Assembly: GCF_040183065.1 (NCBI RefSeq)
Contig: NC_091133.1
Span: forward strand, 133,462,806-133,526,805
DNA: 64,000 nucleotides
Origin: Periplaneta americana
Lineage: Eukaryota; Arthropoda; Insecta; Blattodea; Blattidae
Direction: 5' to 3'
The notes beneath the pieces were generated by a model, which was given only the letters and a program-made list of their open reading frames with translations, was not told the DNA's origin and did no database searches. Positions within the stretch are counted from its first letter, which is position 1. The number at the start of each line of letters is the position of its first letter. Positions 56,723 to 64,000 of the stretch are shown here, one piece after another. The translations under genes and the position numbers were made by a program.

Positions 56723-57315
56723 ACGTGTTCATACTGCTTATCCACAAACTTCGCTGTTGTACTAACAGAAAAGTTTCTTTCGTGTAGGGTAAAATAGGGT
56801 CTGTTGGACAGTCGGGCATGTTGGACACTTTGTACTTTAACGTGTTACCTCGCCGCTTGTGGGCACCACATTCTCCTAGAAGTCGATGAAGGAAGTAAAC
56901 CCCAATTTACCCCATGTTCAATAACATTACTGTGGTGTTGAAGCCAAAATTATTAATTTTACTGTCTCGTAATTGATAAATTAATAAAATTATCACTGAT
57001 TTTGTTGGAGTTAGTACTTAGTATTCAGCGGCCCCAACCAGAACAAAATGTCGTAAACAGTTAATTACCGAATCCATGTTTACTCCCAGCTATAACAAAA
57101 ATAATTAATAAAATAAAAACAACAAATAAACCAAAAGTCTCCTTAAACATAAATACTATCTTTTCATTTTCACTTCTTACCCCTAAATTTTTACCATCAC
57201 TTTCGAAACACCTTGTATATAGCCTATTTATATATTAATAACTTCTTGACGTGGCAATAGAGAAAGTATGCACTTCGGTGGAAATAATGTGAAATATATA
57301 TTTATAATTACAAAT
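56723..57315. other. Stretch without a recognised gene
   Basis: AT-rich; the GGGTAAAATAGGGTCTGTTG patch near 56788 looks like the end of some dispersed element but no partner is present in the window. Confidence 0.4.
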
Positions 57316-57317
57316 AG

Positions 57318-58225
57318 CTTTTAGAGAATCCGCCCACACGTACCTAAGCCCGCTATCGTCCCTAATCTGGGTAAGATTAATTCAGTCTCTACCATCATAT
57401 CCCACCTCTCTCAAATCCATTTTAATATTATCTTCCCATCTACGTCTTGGCCTCCCCAAAGGTCTTTTTCCCTCCGGCCTCCCAACTAACACTCTATATG
57501 CATTTCTGGATTCGCCCATACGTGCTACATGCCCTGCCCATCTCAAACGTCTGGATTTAATAGTCTTAATTATGTCAGGTGAAGAACATAATGCGTGCAG
57601 TTCTGTGTTGTGTAACTTTCTCCATTCTCCTGTAACTTCATCCCGCTTAGCCCCGAATATTTTCCTAAGCATGTTACTCTCAAACACCCTTAACCTCTGT
57701 TGCTTTCGCAAAGTGAGAGTCCAAGTTTCACAACCATACAAAACAACCAGTAATATAACTGTTTTATAAATTATTATTTTCAGTTTTTTGAAAACAGGAT
57801 GGATGACAAAAGCTTCTCAACCGAATAATAACAGACATTTCCCATATTTATCCCGAGTATCATTTATATTTGTTACTGTTGCTCCAAGATATTTGAATTT
57901 TTCTGCCTTTTCAAAGGATAAGTTCCCAATTCTTGTATTTCCATTTCGTACTATGTTCTGCATTACGAGACATAATCATATACCTCCTCTTTTCGGGATT
58001 TACTTCCAAACCTATTTCTTTACTTGACTCAAGTAAAATTCCCGTGTTTTCCCTAATAGTTTCTGGATTTTCTCCTACCATATTCACGTCATCCGGATAA
58101 ACAAGTAGCTGATGTAACCGGTTCAATTCCAAACCCTGTTATCCTGGACTTTCCTAATGACATATTCTAGAGCAAAGTTAAAAAGTAAAGGTGATAGTGC
58201 ATCTCCTTGCTTTAGCCCGCAGTGA
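57318..58225 (-). pseudogene. LINE family 1, copy 3
   Basis: Minus strand, broken frames: LLVYPDDVNMVGENPETI (the YADD box reads YPDD), [78 protein letters not shown] and [17 protein letters not shown]. The 3' end is diverged and lacks the (AAGT)n tail. Deletions lie near 57780 and 57850. Confidence 0.88.
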
Positions 58226-58467
58226 AAAGCAAAGATGTATTGATAATTACTTTCAAATATTTATTGACATATAAAAAAATTGTAAAATGTATATTTTTAT
58301 GTAAATTCAGTTCTAACAACCAGGAAGGTGTGTCCAGAATTTTGAACTAATTCATGAGAGCCTATGTTCGTACAAACAATGAATTACTTACATAAAAATC
58401 CGCTCCCTGATTATAAGACACCAGAAAATAGACAAAACCGTTTTCGCCCATCACATACTCTGTTTAG

Positions 58468-58690
58468 GTAGTCATTCATTCATTCATTCATTCATTCATT
58501 CATTCATTCATTCATTCATTCATTCATTCATTCATTCATTCATTCATTCATCATATTCCATAGATCTTACATGAGCAACGAAGCTTTAAGATGTGGAACA
58601 AGTCAAAATTTTACAATATTACAATTACAATTTTCACAAATTTTGACAATATTGTACAATTTTTACAGTTTTACAATGTAGTAATTTTCT
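58468..58690 (-). mobile_element. LINE 3' end with (AATG)n tail
   Basis: Read on the minus strand, GACTTGTTCCACATCTTAAA followed by GATCTATGGAATATGATG leads into about 20 AATG units (58468-58550). The GACTTGTTCCA...GGAATGT layout resembles the 3' end of the family at 8258 and 42846, so the microsatellite is likely the tail of a related LINE. Confidence 0.55.
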
Positions 58691-58699
58691 ACAATGATG

Positions 58700-58955
58700 A
58701 GGTGAGGTCCGACGATTCGCCAAAAGATTACCCGACATTTGCCTTTAGATTGGGGAAATACTCGGAAAAACCCAACCAGGTAATCAAATGAAAGGGGGAA
58801 ATGAAGTGATGCCGAGGACTCGCCATAGACCATCCGGCTTCAGTCCCACGGTTGGGAAAAACCTCGGAAGAAACCATTCAACCCAACCCAAGCCCGAACG
58901 CAGCTCCGGATCAGCAGCCCAGCGAGTCTGCCGACTGAGCTACATCGATGGCTCT
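58700..58955 (-). mobile_element. tRNA-derived SINE (family S6)
   Basis: Minus strand: AGCCATCGATGTAGCTCAGTCGG (A box), GCAGACTCGCTGGGCTGCTG, and a weak B box (GCGTTCGGGCT), then TTCTTCCGAGGTTTTTCCCA and GGCGAGTCCTCGGCATCAC, ending GTCGGACCTCACCTCAT. Confidence 0.7.
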
Positions 58956-58959
58956 ACTA

Positions 58960-59950
58960 AAAGTATACAATACATAGCCAATCAGATTATTAAATTTAGA
59001 TTTAGCTATATGTATAATACAAAACAAGTAAGTTAATTAAATTTAAGGCATAACCAATTCAATCTGCTGTGATATACAGAAATTGATAATACATATCATG
59101 CAAACTACTTTACATTACAAACACAAACAATTTATCAATAGAGCTATACAGATTACTATTCAATTTAAAGCATATACAATTCATCGGCCAAAACTATACA
59201 AACATATACAATACAAAGTAAGCAGTCGAGATCTGCACCCGGTAGTGTTCAGCTAGAGGTACATCACACTTACACTTCACTCCGGTCTGAAAGAAAGTGG
59301 AATCCAATACAGTCCTCAAATCTCTGTAGTTGGCAGACACGATGAATTATTCAGTCGACTGGGGAACTTGAATATTTACGCACCCTGTCGGACCCATTTG
59401 TGGCCGCCACAACCACAACAGAGAGCTGGCACACCAGTGTAAACATCCGTGAAGATCAGATCAATAAGATGTAAGCTTCTGATTAAAAGATGCACGCTTC
59501 TTCCCCATCAAGATCTGTGTACATATTACCTGCCTCCAAGCTTTCAAAATGCCATCTCCTTTTCTTCTTGTCCGCTTTCTTTCTTCTCCCCCGTTCGTAC
59601 GTCTAGCATATGAAAATGGAGTACACTTCTCTTTACACGTATAGACCTGTCTGTGGAATGCTTCACTTTTTATTACACTGAAGTCGTCGCGTATGTGAAC
59701 CATCAGTTGCACTCTTATGTACAAGGTCTTTTACATGCAGTATGATTATTGAATTCTTGTGGTTATAATATGTCTTTGAAGTGATACTTTCTTTGACTGT
59801 AAGCGAGAGCTTTGGGTCGACTCGAATGCACTTTATTCTCTTCCCGGAAAATTGAAATCGCGTTGGTGAAAAAGTGACAAAAAGGTTTTTCACATTTCCT
59901 CTCCTCGTCAATTATATTTAACCAGTGGCACCAAAAACATAAATCCAAAC
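58960..59950. other. Stretch without a recognised gene
   Basis: Short overlapping frames near 59461-59948 have no known domain. Confidence 0.45.
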
Positions 59951-59954
59951 CATT

Positions 59955-60154
59955 AATTTATTTATTTTATTTATTTATTTATTTAAATTCAAATATACAG
60001 AATAAAGAAATATAATTACAAAGCAAACAAAGAGAAATACAAATAAAATAATACAAGCAATATAAAAAAAGAAAATACAGTAGTATTTACAAAATTTGAG
60101 ACCGAATGAGCAGCGCTCGTGCTCGGTCGCAGTTCAGATATAATATTAAAATAA

Positions 60155-60194
<40 letters not shown>

Positions 60195-60722
60195 TAAATA
60201 AATAAGTAAAATAAAATACGAACTAAAATATAATTACAGCGGCAATGGAATTACATAATATAATATTAACACTTTAGAAGAATAATATCGCACGTGAAAA
60301 GTAGGACTAATATATATTTCAAAATTATAGAATACAAATATAATATAGGTTGATTAATTCGTACACATAGGCTATAAATTTATTTAATCAAATTGAAGAT
60401 ATTAACAAGTTTCTAATTTTCTTGTTATATGTTAGTGGGTTACATGTTAGAAGTTCTGGGTGTAATTTAGTTAAAGCATTGTACAACCGAGGGCCAAAAT
60501 TTATGCTATGCTTTAGACCAGCAGATGTGAGACATTTAGGTTCTACTAATGTTGAATTAATATTTCGTCTTTGGTCATAATTGTGTGTCTGTAATACAAA
60601 CTTATTACGATTTTTATGATAAAATTTTAACAGCGTATACTTATAAATTTGTTCAATATTAAATACATTAAATTCAGAATAAATTAATTTAGTTGGATAA
60701 TCGAAACGTTTCTTCAAACAAA
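59955..60722 (-). pseudogene. LINE family 3, C-terminal relic, copy 2
   Basis: A 109-codon minus-strand frame (60717-60388): FNIEQIYKYTLLKFYHKNRN, DQRRNINSTLVEPKCLTSAG, SINFGPRLYNALTKLHPELL and YNKKIRNLLISSI. It aligns with the fragment at 50662-50877 (LEQIYKYTLLTFFYKNKK). The 3' UTR ends in TTTA/TAAA repeats at 59957-59990. Truncated and dead. Confidence 0.75.
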
Positions 60723-60747
60723 TAAATAATAATTAATAATAATAATT

Positions 60748-60799
<52 letters not shown>

Positions 60800-60800
60800 T
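60723..60800. repeat. (AAT)n microsatellite, left part
   Basis: AAT-rich tract continuing, after the LINE at 60801-61343, as (AAT)n at 61344-61390; the LINE appears to have inserted into it. Confidence 0.9.
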
Positions 60801-61341
60801 GTATTGTGGGTCCCTATCACCACGGCATGGCGCGTCCTCAGGTTGCGGATAGAGGAGACGGCCTCCAGATATGGAGGGTAGCTGCGAATATATTGAATAA
60901 GCAGCCATGGACAGCCGATAAGGGGTGATCCTCCAGCTTGGGGATTGGGCGAAGGGCTAACAACCCATCACCGTAAAAAAACAGCTTGTTACGAAACCTA
61001 ACAGTAAGCCTCGTAATGGGACTGATTCTCTGGTACGATCACAGTGACATAATTAGAAACATTAAATCCAGACGTTTGAGATGGGCAGGACATGTAGCAC
61101 GTATGGGCGAATCCAGAAATGCATATAGAGTGTTAGTTGGGAGGCCGGAGGGAAAAAGACCTTTGGGGAGGCCGAGACGTAAGTGGGAAGATAATATTAA
61201 AATGGATTTGAGGGAGGTGGGATATGATGGTAGAGACTGGATTAATATTGCTCAGGATACGGACCAATGGCGGGCTTATGTGAGGGCGGCAATGGACCTC
61301 CGGGTTCCTTAAAAGCCAGTAAGTAAGTAAGTAAGTAAGTA

Positions 61342-61343
<2 letters not shown>
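60801..61343 (+). mobile_element. LINE family 1, internally deleted copy 4
   Basis: The first 245 bp (GGGTCCCTATCACCACGGCA ... CCAGCTTGGGGATTGGGCGA, AACAACCCATCACCGTAAAA) look like the 5' leader of this LINE type. They join at about 61048 directly to the 3' coding end: [59 protein letters not shown] and WRAYVRAAMDLRVP, to TAA at 61310. The (AAGT)n tail is at 61317-61343. Endonuclease and RT are missing, giving a short LINE-derived unit with both ends. Confidence 0.8.
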
Positions 61344-61390
<47 letters not shown>

Positions 61391-61439
61391 TTTTGGATTT
61401 ACCTGTTGATCTCGTTATGAACTCAACAAGATTCTTCAA

Positions 61440-61807
61440 CTCTCTCATTACTATTTAAAATCATCCACACCTCCACACCCTCTTACCTAGCATCTCGTTT
61501 TGTTTACCTTTCACTACCTCGAACCCGGAACATGTATCTTCTCTCTATTCCTCTGCACGGAACATCCTTCTACTCATCATCTTTCAGCATATCTATTCCA
61601 CGCCTCTGGAACTCTCTCCTTGACCATGTCAGGGACTGTCGGACAATATCAAAATTCAAATTTAAATTAAAATATCACATTCCAGTTCATGGAATTGCTT
61701 TTCGAACACCTGTCAGTTGTGCAACTTCGGCTTAACCCATGACATATAGTAAATATTGTAACTATGTTGTTGCAAAATTGACAATTAAAATGTAATGTAT
61801 TTATTAA

Positions 61808-61844
<37 letters not shown>

Positions 61845-62003
61845 GTATGAAGTTTTTTGAAAATGATGTAGTATTTTAGTTAAATTTTATTATTTTTTAC
61901 TCTTTTAATATTTTAAATATTGACATATTGTTTTTGATATTATTACATTGACGAGACCTCTTGTATTCTTGTACCTTCAGGGAAATAAAGAATATGAATA
62001 TGA

Positions 62004-62054
<51 letters not shown>

Positions 62055-62330
62055 GTTATTATTATTATCATCAGTTCTCAGTTATCACTATCATCATTTG
62101 TATCTCTGTTTTTCTTTCTTTCTTTTTTTTTTCTTGTAATAGCTCGATAAGACGTCTATAGTGTTCTTTTGACCCTGTTGACACTCTATAGGGCTTTAAT
62201 TTAATTTGTATTATTTTCACCAGCGTCTGTATATCTTTTTTGTATTTATATGTGCTATCTCGTGGAATGGAAGAGAAGGCCTTATGGTCTTAATCCTGCC
62301 AGATTAAATAAATTAAATAAATAAATATGT
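61440..62330 (+). pseudogene. Hairpin-tail LINE (family 2), copy 5
   Basis: C-terminal coding: HTSTPSYLASRFVYLSLPRT, LLSIPLHGTSFYSSSF, IPRLWNSLLDHVRDCRT and FKFKLKYHI, ending near 61735. Its 3' UTR contains two (ATT)n tracts (61806-61845 and 62005-62053), and ends AGAGAAGGCCTTATGGTCTT...AATCCTGCCAGATTAAATAAA. The hairpin is weakened compared with the other copies. Confidence 0.82.
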
Positions 62331-62386
62331 TACAACACAACAGCAATGAAGTGGCTTTTCGCTATTTATAAATGTACAATTTACAG

Positions 62387-62702
62387 TTATAGCGCACATC
62401 TGTTACCTCTTGCTTGGGAGCGCCTTTGACTTCTCCTTCCTCTCTGATGTGTATACCCAAGTAGCCTTTCAGGTGTCATGCGTAGCACATAATTATGCCA
62501 TTTACCTTGTTTTCCATGCTGCGCTTCGCTGCCTCTCGTCTTGGATTCTGACGTGCTCTCTCCTCGTTTCACGCATATATAGCAATTTGGTATTGTTATT
62601 CATTCCGTGTACTCCAGCAACTGTTCTGAGTTGCAGCAACTGATCTTGTTTCGTCTGTCGTAAGCCACGAAACTGATTACTATGAAGTAACTTCATGCAC
62701 AA
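62387..62702 (-). pseudogene. Possible LINE C-terminal relic (family unknown)
   Basis: Minus-strand pieces LQLRTVAGVHGMNN and KWHNYVLRMTPERLLGYTHQ followed by RGRRSQRRSQARG resemble the L.AVAG.., W..H..RM and GRR..GRP order of LINE RT C-termini. The similarity is weak and split over two frames. Confidence 0.4.
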
Positions 62703-62753
62703 CTTTGGGAAGTGTAAAATATTTAAGAAGAGAAGACGTAATCTTCGTTACTT

Positions 62754-62755
62754 AG

Positions 62756-62790
<35 letters not shown>

Positions 62791-63200
62791 GGCTTTTAAG
62801 GAACCCAGAGGTTCATTGCCGCCCTCACATAAGCCCGCCATTGGTCCCTATCCTGAGCAAGATTAATCCATTCTCTATCATCATAACCCACCTCCCTAAA
62901 ATCCATTTTTATATTATCTTCCCATCTACGTCTCGGCCTCCCTAAAGATCTTTTTCCCTCCGGCCTCCCAACTAACACTCTATATGCAATTCTGGATTCG
63001 CCCATACGTGCTACATGCCCTGCCCATCTCAAACGTCTGGATTTAATGTTCCTGTAACGTCATCCCTCTTAGCCCCAAATATTTTCCTAAGCACCTTATT
63101 CTCAAACACCTATGTTCCTCTCTCAAAGTGAGAGTCCAAGTTTCACAACCATAAAGAACAACCGGCAATATAACTGTTTTATAAATTCTAACTTTCAGAT
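62754..63200 (-). pseudogene. LINE family 1, copy 5
   Basis: Minus strand from the (AAGT)n tail (62754-62790): coding [59 protein letters not shown] and QWRAYVRAAMNLWVP. A deletion near 63052 removes the segment between FGAKRDEVT and the WAGHV block. The relic fades at about 63200. Confidence 0.88.
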
Positions 63201-63306
63201 TCGTTACTTAGGCTACCTTTGTTAAATCTAGTAAATTCTGGAGTTAATATTCTTCTGGCTGGACGTTAGGCGACGTGAGTTACAACCTACCGTGACCTGT
63301 GCATCG

Positions 63307-63508
63307 ATTCTACAAACTTTAATAATCTTGAATAATTTCGAAGGAAAAATTGTTCCGGGGCCGGGTATCGAACCCGGGACCTTTGGTTTAACGTACCAAC
63401 GCTCTCCCAACTGAGCTACCCGGGAACTCTATCAGACACCGATCCAATTTTTCCCTTTGTATCCACAGACCTCAAAGTGGGCTGACAACCGTCAAGCAAC
63501 CAACGATG
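63307..63508 (-). mobile_element. tRNA-like SINE (family S2), copy 3
   Basis: The tRNA-like unit at 63352-63426 (minus strand): CCCGGGTAGCTCAGTTGGGA (A box), TTGGT-ACGTTAA-ACCAA and GGGTTCGATACCC (B box). The flanks GGAAAAATTGGATCGGTGTC and GACGGTTGTCAGCCCACTTT are shared with 33064-33298. Confidence 0.82.
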
Positions 63509-64000
63509 AGTGTTTAATAATCTTGTTCCCTTGAAGCAATTTTTAAATCTTTGCAGTTTGTGCCCACTCGATTCTTATCGTTCCTTTGTTCAATTATGTC
63601 GAACGAATTTGACATCAGCTATCAATAATGAATATCTAAATATCTTCACGTTCATTGTAAAGAATACCGCACGCTTGTGGACACGTCTGTTTTGTTTATG
63701 TCTTGATCTCTGACTATTTTTCTTTAGTGTATTCAACACTGATTAGCTTTCTCATTTAATATACTACTAAACTTGAAGTAGAGTTATTTCTGTTACAAGC
63801 CTTGGAGATCCAAAGAGAAATGCTCCCATCTTTGCAGACTATGGATATTAATAGCAGTAAGTTAAGGACGTCGCGCGTCGGTCCTATGTGCTCACCACCT
63901 TTGGGAAGTATAAAATGCATGAGCAGCTAAGATGCATGTGTCCCACATCTCCTCTTATTTTCTCCTAATCCAGTAAAGCGAAACAGTGCTTGCAGTACTG
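63509..64000. other. Stretch without a recognised gene
   Basis: One 67-codon frame (63510-63713) without a known domain; nothing else seen up to the window end. Confidence 0.45.

Overview
This window is eukaryotic, repeat-dense, AT-rich nuclear DNA from an arthropod. The non-LTR retrotransposon relics and tRNA-derived SINEs look like those I associate with cockroaches and termites (Blattodea). That placement is inference from family resemblance; no host gene was found that could confirm it. Almost everything recognisable is a mobile element, an element relic or a tandem array. Nearly all coding segments are pseudogenes with stops and frameshifts.

Layout. 1-5742: a satellite array of 111-bp monomers (about 52 copies), with a 1,440-bp higher-order duplication. 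5743-10757: AT-rich DNA with a foldback, a short direct repeat, a LINE C-terminal relic and a 5'-truncated Jockey/CR1-like LINE. 10764-24837: the outstanding feature, a 14.07-kb near-perfect palindrome. Its two arms are about 6.75 kb each around a 570-bp minisatellite core. It begins AGTAGT, ends ACTACT, and is flanked by a 6-bp direct repeat ATACAC, so it looks like one inserted element. Each arm carries a decayed fragment resembling the N-terminal region of a Polinton/Maverick protein-primed DNA polymerase B. Each also has a piggyBac-like Cys/His-rich terminal exon with a clean intron, a small membrane-protein reading frame, a Cys-rich reading frame, several tandem repeats and subterminal GC-box repeats. 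I read it as a non-autonomous Polinton-derived element whose terminal inverted repeats grew to cover the whole element.

24844-37010: two inverted copies of a TA-flanked 1.1-kb DNA element that share a 260-bp module with the palindrome, several SINEs, a LINE relic, a short DNA transposon carrying a transposase C-terminus, and one orphan candidate exon. 37018-48665: LINE relics of several families, a MITE built from tandem copies of its own end that splits a LINE, a TTAA-flanked foldback, and SINEs including one nested in a LINE with a 13-bp target duplication. 49353-50231: a 38-copy 23-bp minisatellite with two alternating variants. 50640-53768: a duplicated LINE segment, each copy later hit by a different LINE. 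53769-64000: more LINE 3' ends, a mariner-like transposase relic, SINEs and microsatellites, plus one small reading frame with a signal-peptide-like leader.

No operon-like or pathway relationship exists. The order of insertion and duplication events is what links neighbouring features. Functional calls rest on motifs read by eye; no database search was run.
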